A stretch of DNA of 12,848 nt from an uncultured Clostridia bacterium (lineage in GTDB: Bacteria; Bacillota; Clostridia; Christensenellales; UBA1242), in the NCBI GenBank assembly GCA_934771675.1, contig CAKVMF010000014.1, positions 1-12,848 on the forward strand, read 5' to 3'. Positions 1 to 6,827 of the stretch are shown piece after piece (position 1 is the stretch's first letter; each line of letters opens with the position of its first letter). The notes beneath the pieces were generated by a model, which was given only the letters and a program-made list of their open reading frames with translations, did not search any database and had not been told where the DNA came from. The position numbers were made by a program, and so were the translations under genes.

Positions 1-576
1 ACCACATAGTCCATAGCGTCTGACTATTATGTCACGCTCCCTTGGTGATAATTTTGTTTGAATCAATTTTTCAATCTTTTTGTAAAGTATTGAGTTTTCA
101 ACTTGCGATTCAATACAGACACTGTTGTCTTTAATAATTTCAAAAAGCGATAAGTTGTTGCCGTCTTTATCAACTGAAATTATATCATCAAGATAAACTG
201 CGCTGGCATTCTTTTTGTCGGATCTAAAGGTCATTAAAATTTCATTTTCAATACATCTTGATGCGTATGTTGAAAAACTATTTCCCTTTTCATATGAAAA
301 GGTCTTTATGGCTTTCATAAGACCGATTGAACCAATTGAAATTAAATCATCCATATCAATGTTTGAGTTTTTATATTTCTTTGAGATATGAGCAACAAGT
401 CTTAAGTTGTGTTTAATCAAAATTTCTTCTGCTGCAGAGTTTCCTTGCTTCATAAGCAGAAAATATTTTTTTTCTTCTTCATTTGATAATGGTTTTTCAA
501 AAGTATTTTTTGTTTCAACTCTTCCAGTAAAAAAGAATAATTTCGCAAGTAATGAAAAGAATGTAGAAAAAAACAT
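1..576 (-). CDS. sigK: Sporulation sigma factor, pro-SigK-like (C-terminus beyond window)
   Basis: Late mother-cell RNA polymerase sigma factor of the sigma-70 family; in B. subtilis SigK drives spore coat and late mother-cell genes. I read 192 codons from the ATG at 576-574, with an AAGGGGG ribosome site just upstream; the gene runs off the left edge, so part of region 4 is missing. Residues 1-18 are hydrophobic (MFFSTFFSLLAKLFFF), like the pro-sequence removed by SpoIVFB in B. subtilis. Residues about 28-35 (KPLSNEEE), 57-66 (NLRLVAHISK), 77-90 (DLISIGSIGLMKAI) and 104-115 (YASRCIENEILM) are hallmark SigE/SigK region 2 sequences; SPRERDIIVRRYGL (177-190) begins region 4. LVAHISKK and the short hydrophobic N-terminus favour SigK over SigE. 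The reading frame is unbroken through all visible codons, so no skin-type insertion lies in this part. Confidence 0.85.
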   Translation of the reverse strand, partial: MFFSTFFSLLAKLFFFTGRVETKNTFEKPLSNEEEKKYFLLMKQGNSAAEEILIKHNLRLVAHISKKYKNSNIDMDDLISIGSIGLMKAIKTFSYEKGNSFSTYASRCIENEILMTFRSDKKNASAVYLDDIISVDKDGNNLSLFEIIKDNSVCIESQVENSILYKKIEKLIQTKLSPRERDIIVRRYGLCG

Positions 577-593
577 AAAGCCCCCTTATTGTA

Positions 594-622
594 ACTTTAT
601 GTTTATTTTTGTTTGATTATGA
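594..622 (-). promoter_or_regulatory. Candidate sigma-E-type promoter of sigK
   Basis: On the minus strand TCATAAT (622-616) and CATAAAGT (601-594) are separated by 14 nt. The B. subtilis sigma-E consensus is KMATATT, 14-15 nt, CATACAMT, so 6 of 7 and 6 of 8 positions match. SigE-dependent transcription of sigK is established in B. subtilis. A weak sigma-A reading (TTGTCA at 625-620) has no good -10. Caveat: transcription would start very close to the ribosome binding site, leaving a leader of only about 12 nt. The function is inferred from sequence match. Confidence 0.45.
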
Positions 623-637
623 CAATTTTTGATAAAT

Positions 638-677
638 AAAAAATTTTACAAAAACTGCATTTTTTAGTAAATTTTTA
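638..677 (-). terminator. Weak AT-rich hairpin after the U32 peptidase gene
   Basis: About 23 nt after the stop of the upstream gene, the minus strand can fold AAAAATTTAC against GTAAAATTTTT (one bulge), with an inner AAAAA/TTTTT pairing around ATGCAG, followed by a T-rich stretch. It is almost free of GC pairs, so it may be only a weak terminator, or no terminator at all. No better candidate lies in the 123-nt gap before sigK. Confidence 0.3.
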
Positions 678-699
678 TGAAAAATATACACTTTTGCGA

Positions 700-1923
700 T
701 TATTTACGTAAAATATCTCCAATCTCAATATTGAGATCAGTTTCAATCCAAAGTTTTTGTTGAACATTTTTTGCTTCAACAACTTCATTGCCGTCGGTGT
801 CAATCATACTATCTACAACAATTGATTTTCCAAAAGCATCTGTTGGTGAAAGAACTTCAAGACTATCGCCAACTGAAAATTTGTTACGTTGTTCAATCAA
901 AATTTTGCCTGGTTTTTTGTCAATAACAATAGCCATAAATTTGCTTTCTTGTTCTTGAATTGATGACTCATAATTTTGTCTAACATTTCCGTCATTAAAC
1001 ATAAAACCAGTTGTATATTTTCTGTGACTTGGTTTGTTTAAATCTTCAACCAAGTTTTTTGGTGCATGATATTCAATACCTTTTTCTTTACAGTCAAGCA
1101 TGTAGTCAATTGCTCTTCTATAAGCGTTTACAACTGTTGCAACATAATATGGTGATTTCATCCTGCCTTCAATTTTTAAGCTATAAACTCCCGCATCATA
1201 AACTTTGTCAATATATTCAATAAGGTTTAAATCTTTGCTATTAAAAATATATGTTCCACGTTCATCTTCTTGAAGCTCAAGATTTTCATCCGTTCTTGAT
1301 TCTTCATGAACAAAATATTTCCATCTGCAGGCTTGAACACACTCGCCATGGTTTGAATCTCTTCCAGTTAAGTAGTTTGAAAGTAAACATCTTCCGCTAT
1401 AGCTTATGCACATTGCTCCATGAACAAATGCTTCAAGTTCCAAATTTGGATTTTGTTTTGATATTTCTTTTATTTCATCAATGTCAAGTTCTCTTGCAAG
1501 AACCACTCTTTCGGCGCCGAGTTCACTCCACATTTTTGCGGCATATGCGTTTGTTGTGTTTGCTTGTGTTGAAACATGAATTGGAAGGTTTGGAAAATTT
1601 TTGTGAACAAATGAAAATATTCCAAGGTCAGAAATCAAAACAGCATCAACGTTTGCATCAACAAGTGTTTGAACATATTCTTTTAAGTTTTTGAAATCAT
1701 CGTGCCTAGCATAAACATTCAAAGTTACATAACCCTTTTTGCCATGGCTATGGATGTAGTCCATTGCTTCTTTGATTGAAAAGTTTTCAAAGTTTGTTCC
1801 AAAAGCTCTCAGCCCATAATTTTTTCCAGCAAAATAAACAGCATCAGCACCAAAGTGCAATGCTGTTTTTAATTTTTCCATATCACCTGCTGGGGCTAAA
1901 AGTTCAATTTTATTTGTTTTCAT
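700..1923 (-). CDS. trhP: Peptidase U32 family protein, likely tRNA U34 hydroxylation enzyme TrhP (YrrO type)
   Basis: Members of this family were named collagenase-like peptidases, but YegQ/TrhP and B. subtilis YrrN/YrrO are needed for prephenate-dependent hydroxylation of uridine 34 in certain tRNAs. The protein has 407 residues, close to YrrO. It opens with the family start KIELLAPAGD (5-14) and contains the signature EAFVHGAMCISYSGRC (164-179). Cysteines 172, 179, 195 and 199 match the arrangement proposed to bind an Fe-S cluster; KIEGRMKSPYYV follows around residue 250. The start at 1923 has AAAAAAGG 7 nt upstream. The gene overlaps the preceding methyltransferase gene by 14 nt, the same pairing as yrrM-yrrN-yrrO, which supports the tRNA role over a protease. 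Only one U32 paralogue is seen here, where B. subtilis has two. The exact substrate is inference. Confidence 0.8.
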   Translation of the reverse strand: MKTNKIELLAPAGDMEKLKTALHFGADAVYFAGKNYGLRAFGTNFENFSIKEAMDYIHSHGKKGYVTLNVYARHDDFKNLKEYVQTLVDANVDAVLISDLGIFSFVHKNFPNLPIHVSTQANTTNAYAAKMWSELGAERVVLARELDIDEIKEISKQNPNLELEAFVHGAMCISYSGRCLLSNYLTGRDSNHGECVQACRWKYFVHEESRTDENLELQEDERGTYIFNSKDLNLIEYIDKVYDAGVYSLKIEGRMKSPYYVATVVNAYRRAIDYMLDCKEKGIEYHAPKNLVEDLNKPSHRKYTTGFMFNDGNVRQNYESSIQEQESKFMAIVIDKKPGKILIEQRNKFSVGDSLEVLSPTDAFGKSIVVDSMIDTDGNEVVEAKNVQQKLWIETDLNIEIGDILRK

Positions 1924-2518
1924 TGTTTACCTTTTTTGCAAAAATCATGCCATCTTCAACTGAAATTAATTCAAATTTCGTCAAATTTGGATGTTTTTTG
2001 CAGTTTTCTATAAAATCGTTTAATCGTTTAACAATTGTTTTATATCGTTTTGTTGGCATTGCATTTTTTCCGTCAATGTATCCATGAAACAAAACATTGT
2101 CAGCAACAAATGTTCCGCCATTTGCTAGCAAAATCAAAAGATTTTCAAGCATACCACTGTATTGAGCTTTTGGTCCGTCCAAAAAAATGAAATCAAAGTA
2201 GCCATCATATTTTTTTGAAGCTACCATTTTTGCAACTTCAACAAGGGCGTCACCATAGATTATAGTTACTCTTTTTGAGAGTTTTTCTTTTTTAAAGTTT
2301 TTGTGTGCTTGCTTAACAAAATCTTTGTTATGTTCAATTGTTGTTAGTTTTGCATTTGAATTTTTGAGCATGGCAATACCACTATAGCCAATGGCAGTGC
2401 CAATTTCAAGAATTCTTTTTGCATTTGAGTTTTTAACAAGTTTTATCAAAATATCATGGCTATTTTCACGAATTATCGGAATGCCATTTTCTTTTGCTTT
2501 TTGAGATAAATTATCCAT
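1910..2518 (-). CDS. trmR: SAM-dependent O-methyltransferase, likely tRNA 5-hydroxyuridine methyltransferase TrmR
   Basis: A 202-residue class I methyltransferase of the O-methyltransferase family 3 / COG4122 group, which includes B. subtilis YrrM (TrmR), the enzyme that converts 5-hydroxyuridine-34 of tRNA to 5-methoxyuridine. The SAM-binding loop ILEIGTAIGYSG is at 36-47, the acidic end of strand 2 is TIEHNKD (60-66), and IFLDGPKAQY (111-120) and ADNVLFHG (139-146) carry residues D114, D140 and N141 that bind the divalent metal in this family. Length is normal. It starts 2 nt after the RNase J stop without an obvious ribosome site, so translational coupling is likely, and its end overlaps the U32 gene by 14 nt. 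Family membership alone would also allow catechol-type small-molecule substrates; the neighbour makes the tRNA role more likely. Confidence 0.8.
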   Translation of the reverse strand: MDNLSQKAKENGIPIIRENSHDILIKLVKNSNAKRILEIGTAIGYSGIAMLKNSNAKLTTIEHNKDFVKQAHKNFKKEKLSKRVTIIYGDALVEVAKMVASKKYDGYFDFIFLDGPKAQYSGMLENLLILLANGGTFVADNVLFHGYIDGKNAMPTKRYKTIVKRLNDFIENCKKHPNLTKFELISVEDGMIFAKKVNNENK

Positions 2519-2520
2519 AA

Positions 2521-4431
2521 TTATATTCTAAAGATGATTGGAAGAATCATTGGAGTTCTCATTGTGCGTTTGTAGAAGAAATTACGAAGTGGTTTTCTGA
2601 TTTGATTTCTAATTTCGTTCCAATCATGGTTTTCTCTTAAATTTAATGTTGCAATTGTGTCATGCAAAACTAATTTTGCATCTTCATTTAATTTTTCTGC
2701 TTCGTCGGTATAAACAAATCCACGAGTGATTAAGTATGGTTCATTAACAAGCTCGCCTGTTGCATCGCTAACGCCAATAACAACAATAACAAGTCCATCT
2801 TCTGAAAGCAATTTTCTATCACGAAGAACAACGCTTCCAACATCTCCAATGCCAAGTCCGTCAACTAATTGTTCCCCAGCTTGAACATTGCCTTTAAGAA
2901 CCATAGAATTCTTTGTGATTTCAACAACGTTTCCGATTTCTGGAATCAAACAGTTAACTTTTGGCATACCGATTTTTTGTGATAACAAAACGTGTTCTTT
3001 TAAGTGTCTATATTCACCATGAACAGGAATAAAGAATTTTGGGTTAAGAAGATTGTGAATAGTTTTTAATTCTTCTTGGCAAGCGTGACCAGATGCATGA
3101 ACGTTTTCAGTAACAACAATAGCACCTTTTTTGTAAAGGTTGTTTATAACGGCGTTGATCATGTTTTCATTACCTGGAATTGGAGAACTTGAGAAGATAA
3201 CGGTGTCGTTTTCGCCAATTTCAACTCTGCTAAATTCACCACTTGCAAGTCTTGAAAGTGCACTTGTTGGTTCACCTTGGCTTCCTGTTGAAAGAACCAA
3301 AACGTTCTTGTCTTCAAGTGAAGCAATTTTTTCAATATCAATAAATACACTCTTGTCAAATTTGAATGCACCAATCTTCATTCCAGCATCAATGTTGTTA
3401 ATCATACTTCTACCAACAACAGCAACACGACGGTTGTATTTGATTGCAAGGTCAATGATTTGCTCAACACGGTATATGTTACTTGAGAATGTCGCAACAA
3501 AAATACGCCTGTCAGAATTGTCAATGAATACCCTTTCAAGATTTTCACCGACACGTTTTTCAGAAATTGTGTAACCAGGTCTTTCAACGTTGGTGCTTTC
3601 GCCAAGCATCAATGTTACGCCCTTTCTTCCAATTTCAGCAATGCGAGGAAGGTCGATAACTTCACCATCAATTGGTTCAAAGTCAATTTTAAAGTCGCCG
3701 GTATGGAAAATTGTTCCTGCTGGAGAATCAATTGAGAGAGCAAAAGCTCCTGGGATTGAGTGGTTAACTTTAACAAATTCAATTGTAAAGCAACCAAGTT
3801 TGATAACATATCCAGGTTTAACACAAACGCCTTTGATGTTTGAAAGTTTGTGTTCACGAAGTTTATTGTCAAGAAGTGTTAAGGTCATACGGCTGCCATA
3901 GATTGGAGCTTTAACATCCTTCAAAAGATATGGCAAACTTCCGATGTGGTCTTCGTGTCCGTGAGTTATAACAATACCTCTGAGTTTGTTTGCATTTTCT
4001 TTAACATATGTAAAATCTGGAATAACCAAGTCAACGCCAGGCATATCTTCGCTTGGAAATGCAAGTCCGCAGTCAATGATAATCATATCATCACCGCATT
4101 CAATGGCGGTCATGTTCTTTCCGATTTCGCCAATACCACCAAGGAAAATGATTTTTACTTTATTGCTTTTTGATTTTGAATGATTTCCAGCAACCTTTGT
4201 TAAAAGTTCACCTTGATTCATATTTTCAAGTTTAAGGTCTGGGTTGATTTCATCAAGTTTGTTTAAAACTTTTTGTTTTTGATTTTGTGATAATGTTGGT
4301 TTTGCTTTTTTCATTCCAACATTGTATGTTCCAGCATTTTGTTCAGTTTCAGTAAATATTCTTTTTTTTGGAGATTGTGGCTGGTTAGCTGGAATCTGAT
4401 TTTGATTATTATTTGTAATATTTTCGTTCAT
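2521..4431 (-). CDS. rnj: Ribonuclease J
   Basis: Metallo-beta-lactamase/beta-CASP ribonuclease with 5'-to-3' exonuclease and endonuclease activity in RNA decay and rRNA/mRNA processing; cytosolic. The catalytic core begins near residue 91 (KVKIIFLGGIGEIGKN). Metal ligands are visible: THGHEDHIG with H157, H159, D161 and H162, then H224 (VNHSIPGA) and D246 (HTGD). The beta-CASP domain and its RNA-binding histidines follow, with HASGHA at 445-450 and HGEYRH at 471-476; the C-terminal domain ends at FRI636. The first 90 residues are a low-complexity Asn/Gln/Lys-rich extension absent from B. subtilis RNase J1. The start at 4431 is supported by AAAGGA 6 nt upstream. It lies 14 nt after the membrane-protein gene and 2 nt before trmR. 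J1 versus J2 cannot be decided by reading. Confidence 0.95.
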   Translation of the reverse strand: MNENITNNNQNQIPANQPQSPKKRIFTETEQNAGTYNVGMKKAKPTLSQNQKQKVLNKLDEINPDLKLENMNQGELLTKVAGNHSKSKSNKVKIIFLGGIGEIGKNMTAIECGDDMIIIDCGLAFPSEDMPGVDLVIPDFTYVKENANKLRGIVITHGHEDHIGSLPYLLKDVKAPIYGSRMTLTLLDNKLREHKLSNIKGVCVKPGYVIKLGCFTIEFVKVNHSIPGAFALSIDSPAGTIFHTGDFKIDFEPIDGEVIDLPRIAEIGRKGVTLMLGESTNVERPGYTISEKRVGENLERVFIDNSDRRIFVATFSSNIYRVEQIIDLAIKYNRRVAVVGRSMINNIDAGMKIGAFKFDKSVFIDIEKIASLEDKNVLVLSTGSQGEPTSALSRLASGEFSRVEIGENDTVIFSSSPIPGNENMINAVINNLYKKGAIVVTENVHASGHACQEELKTIHNLLNPKFFIPVHGEYRHLKEHVLLSQKIGMPKVNCLIPEIGNVVEITKNSMVLKGNVQAGEQLVDGLGIGDVGSVVLRDRKLLSEDGLVIVVIGVSDATGELVNEPYLITRGFVYTDEAEKLNEDAKLVLHDTIATLNLRENHDWNEIRNQIRKPLRNFFYKRTMRTPMILPIIFRI

Positions 4432-4445
4432 ATAAATTCCTTTAA

Positions 4446-5489
4446 TTATTCGTTATTATTTGATTTTTTAGTTTTTTTAGATTTTGATTTTGTTTGACGT
4501 TTTTTTCTAGGCATTTTTGTTGTTGTAACTTGAACTTCCTTAATTTCTTCAGGAAGAGCTTCTCCGGTGAAATAATCTTGCTTAACAACATACTTAACAG
4601 GATTGAAAATAAGATTTGGTGAAAGATAATATCTCTCCCCTTTGATGTTGAAATAAACAACCAAGTAATATATTGCAAGGAACACAAATGTTCCAGGAAT
4701 AACAATAATAAGTCCCGAGAAGAATGTGAACACTGCAATAAATCCATTAACAAAGATTATTGTAAGCAAAACAATTATGCTCATTGAAATGATTTTCCAA
4801 AAATGTTTGAAAGATGTAACAAATCCTTTTCCAAATGCAACAAAAGGATTTGCGTTGTTTTCAACCATATATCCAACATAACAAGTGAAGATTGTTATTT
4901 TGAATGATGTTAAAATCAAAAGAATTGCAGACAAAATAATAAGTCCAATGATTGAAGCCATAACTGTTGTTGCGATGATTAGATACAAGTAAATCAAGAA
5001 CATTGTTAAGGCAAAAAATGGAAGATTAAAAATTATGTTTGCTAGAGCATAGAAAAATGAACTTTTCAAAGTTTGCAAAGCGTTTTGAACATATCTAACA
5101 TTCATATTCATTGTCAATTTTTGATAAAGAATAGATGAAAGGTTGAAAAATGACATCTGAATCAAAATATTAGGTAAAAAGATTCCAAGAATAATAAGTC
5201 CAAGCACTTGAAGCCAAATGCTTGAAAAATTTGCTGTAATCACGTTTATTATATGTTTAAATGATTCGCTTAACATCAAAGCTAGTTCACTTGGAGAACT
5301 ATAAACTGTTTGAATGATTGTTTTTATTTCATCAAAAATCCCATTGTTTTTCAAAAGTGTCGCAATTGGATTTAATGTTGTAAAAAAGCAAAGCAAAAAT
5401 ATACCTGCGCAAATAAGCATGTAAAGCAATTGTTTCCAAACCAAATTAAAATTAGAAACAAAAAGTTTCACGGAGTTTTTGTAAGACAT
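4446..5489 (-). CDS. Unknown multi-pass membrane protein with Lys/Arg-rich tail
   Basis: I do not recognise a named family with confidence. The 347 residues hold about six hydrophobic segments (roughly 18-38, 90-112, 148-172, 174-205, 232-256, 258-281), a layout seen in uncharacterised YciC- or DUF975-like membrane proteins. A loop at 282-320 is followed by a strongly basic tail (326-343, PRKKRQTKSKSKKTKK) that could contact nucleic acid or membrane lipid headgroups. I chose the ATG at 5489 because AAAGGTGG lies 8 nt before it; a GTG at 5501, four codons upstream, sits inside that ribosome site. It is the first gene after the sigma-A promoter at 5554-5582 and lies 14 nt before rnj, so it is co-transcribed with RNase J. 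Confidence 0.8.
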   Translation of the reverse strand: MSYKNSVKLFVSNFNLVWKQLLYMLICAGIFLLCFFTTLNPIATLLKNNGIFDEIKTIIQTVYSSPSELALMLSESFKHIINVITANFSSIWLQVLGLIILGIFLPNILIQMSFFNLSSILYQKLTMNMNVRYVQNALQTLKSSFFYALANIIFNLPFFALTMFLIYLYLIIATTVMASIIGLIILSAILLILTSFKITIFTCYVGYMVENNANPFVAFGKGFVTSFKHFWKIISMSIIVLLTIIFVNGFIAVFTFFSGLIIVIPGTFVFLAIYYLVVYFNIKGERYYLSPNLIFNPVKYVVKQDYFTGEALPEEIKEVQVTTTKMPRKKRQTKSKSKKTKKSNNNE

Positions 5490-5497
5490 AAAAGTTT

Positions 5498-5505
5498 CCA
5501 CCTTT
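5498..5505 (-). promoter_or_regulatory. Ribosome binding site that sets the start of the membrane protein
   Basis: AAAGGTGG on the minus strand, 8 nt before the ATG at 5489. It contains the in-frame GTG that would otherwise be taken as the start, which argues for the downstream ATG. Confidence 0.7.
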
Positions 5506-5553
5506 TTAAATTACAAATTAAAATATTCTGAAAAAAACTTTAATCCTGTTAGT

Positions 5554-5582
5554 ATTATATTCCAAAATATTATATAAATCAA
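5554..5582 (-). promoter_or_regulatory. Sigma-A promoter of the host operon
   Basis: TTGATT (5582-5577), a 17-nt spacer and a perfect TATAAT (5559-5554) on the minus strand. Transcription would begin near 5547, about 58 nt before the membrane-protein start. It lies 30 nt downstream of the phage terminator, so the host operon has its own promoter independent of phage transcription. Confidence 0.8.
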
Positions 5583-5611
5583 GTTTTTTTGTTACAAATA
5601 AGTTTTTGCAA

Positions 5612-5645
5612 TAAAAAAAGAGAAAATATTTTAATATATTTTCCC
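5612..5645 (-). terminator. Intrinsic terminator of the phage late operon
   Basis: On the minus strand GGGAAAATAT pairs with ATATTTTCTC (10 bp, one G-U) around the loop ATTAAA, followed by seven T. It begins 28 nt after the holin stop. This is the clearest intrinsic terminator in the window and marks the end of the phage transcription unit. Confidence 0.85.
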
Positions 5646-5673
5646 TTTTAAAAATTTTTATACGTTTGTTTCT

Positions 5674-6489
5674 TTAATCGTTTGAGTGCATTGCATTGTA
5701 ATGATCTTCCATCATTTTGTAAAATTCATCTTTTGTTAAATTTACTGTTAAAGAATCATCTCCAAGCATTTCGGCAAATTTTTTATATGCCAAATCTCTT
5801 CTTTCTTGAATTTCTTTAGATTCAATGTTTGCATTTTGGTTTTGAACATTTGCCACTATTTCGTCAGGATCATCATCAAACCCATCAAACCCAACAGTCG
5901 AATAAAGTTCAGCATCAATATTTTGTTGTTCAATTGATTGTTCTTGATTTGAATCTGTTTGTGAAAACTGTTCTGCAGTCTGCCCTGAAAATTCTTCAGT
6001 TGAAGATTCTTGAACTGTTTGGTTTGATTCAAAATTAGGATTTTCAGCGGTCAAATAATTTTTTTGAACTTTGATGTTTTCTTGCTCTGTTTGTTCGGCA
6101 ATTGTTTGGTTTTCAGTTTGACCTTCATTTTCGCAAATTGGTTGCTCAATTAATTCATTATTTTCTGTGGCTTTATTCATAATTTGTTCACCTTGGATTT
6201 CATTATTTTTTTCAGACAGTTGGTTTTCTTGATCTCTCGTTATAGTGTCTTTTTCAGGTTCAAACAAAGTTAGTTTTAAATCTTGCTTTTTTTGAGCATC
6301 TTTTCCTGCTGGAGCGGTTATGATTCCAAGTATTACCAAAATTGAGCAAAGTGATGTAAAAAAATCATGAAATAAACCTTCATCAACATAAAAGCCAAAT
6401 TTTTGTCCTGCAATTTGCAAAATCAAAAATACAGCACTTCCAAGACTAACCCAAAAGTTATAAGTCTTGATTTTTTCTCTTATTTTCAT
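5674..6489 (-). CDS. Phage holin, phi-LC3 type, with long acidic Gln/Glu-rich C-terminal extension
   Basis: Residues 1-62 match the phi LC3 holin family (PF04531): a short basic N-terminus, FWVSLGSAVFLILQIAG (12-28) as first membrane segment, a short turn, and SLCSILVILGIITAPAGK (46-63) as second segment. Holins open the cell membrane so lysin can reach the wall. Family members are usually around 70-150 residues; this one has 271. Residues about 64-225 are low-complexity and rich in Gln, Glu, Asn, Ser and Thr, and 226-271 look like a charged helical domain (ERRDLAYKKFAEML). The start has AAAGGAG 6 nt upstream. It is the last gene before the phage terminator. The tail could regulate pore formation or bind a virion or lysis partner, which is inference. 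No endolysin gene is visible beside it. Confidence 0.8.
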   Translation of the reverse strand: MKIREKIKTYNFWVSLGSAVFLILQIAGQKFGFYVDEGLFHDFFTSLCSILVILGIITAPAGKDAQKKQDLKLTLFEPEKDTITRDQENQLSEKNNEIQGEQIMNKATENNELIEQPICENEGQTENQTIAEQTEQENIKVQKNYLTAENPNFESNQTVQESSTEEFSGQTAEQFSQTDSNQEQSIEQQNIDAELYSTVGFDGFDDDPDEIVANVQNQNANIESKEIQERRDLAYKKFAEMLGDDSLTVNLTKDEFYKMMEDHYNAMHSND

Positions 6490-6524
6490 TTTGTGCTCCT
6501 TTAATTTTATTGTTTAAGTTGTAT

Positions 6525-6560
6525 AAATTATTTAAAACAAAAATCTTTTTGTAATAATTT
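6525..6560 (-). other. AT-rich stem-loop between the 85-aa gene and holin
   Basis: The 80-nt gap before the holin contains an outer 8-bp pairing (AAATTATT with AATAATTT) and an inner CAAAA/TTTTG pairing with a 4-nt loop. It has almost no GC pairs and no clear following T run in either direction. It might slow polymerase or delay holin expression, but could equally be a chance result of AT richness. Confidence 0.25.
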
Positions 6561-6569
6561 TTGTTAAGT

Positions 6570-6827
6570 TTAATTTTCTTCATTGTCTATTACCGATAAG
6601 TTGTTATTGTAGCAAACAAATAGTTTTACACCGCCAGCAATTTTGCTCATGTGAGTGTATGGCAGATTTGTTTGCAATGTTTTGCATTTAACAAAAGTCC
6701 CTGTTGTTAAAAGGAATTTTGAAGTTGTTTCGTTGAATGTGAATAATTCCATTTCGCTAGAAGTTTTTGCAAAAAGCGACGGATATTTTCCGCTTGGAAT
6801 TCTTGATAAATTGCTGTTAAAAATCAT
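6570..6827 (-). CDS. Small phage protein of unknown function, coupled to the fibre gene
   Basis: An 85-residue protein I do not recognise. It has no membrane segment and is rich in Ser, Thr, Asn and Phe, with alternating hydrophobic residues (ELFTFNETTSKFLLTTG, KLFVCYNNNLSVID) that suggest beta strands. Its ATG overlaps the TGA of the 666-aa fibre-like gene (ATGA, 4-nt overlap), which supports it as a real, translationally coupled gene. Position right after a fibre gene and before lysis suggests a fibre chaperone, fibre-tip subunit or extra propeller blade, but nothing in the sequence decides between these. Confidence 0.7.
   Translation of the reverse strand: MIFNSNLSRIPSGKYPSLFAKTSSEMELFTFNETTSKFLLTTGTFVKCKTLQTNLPYTHMSKIAGGVKLFVCYNNNLSVIDNEEN

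Noticed and set aside
1..576. Interruption of sigK by a skin-type element
   Set aside because: All 192 visible codons are in one frame, covering the N-terminal half where known insertions lie. Only the unseen C-terminus could still be affected.
3140..3901. Open frames on the plus strand opposite RNase J
   Set aside because: They are antisense shadows of a well-conserved gene, have no ribosome sites and encode no recognisable protein.
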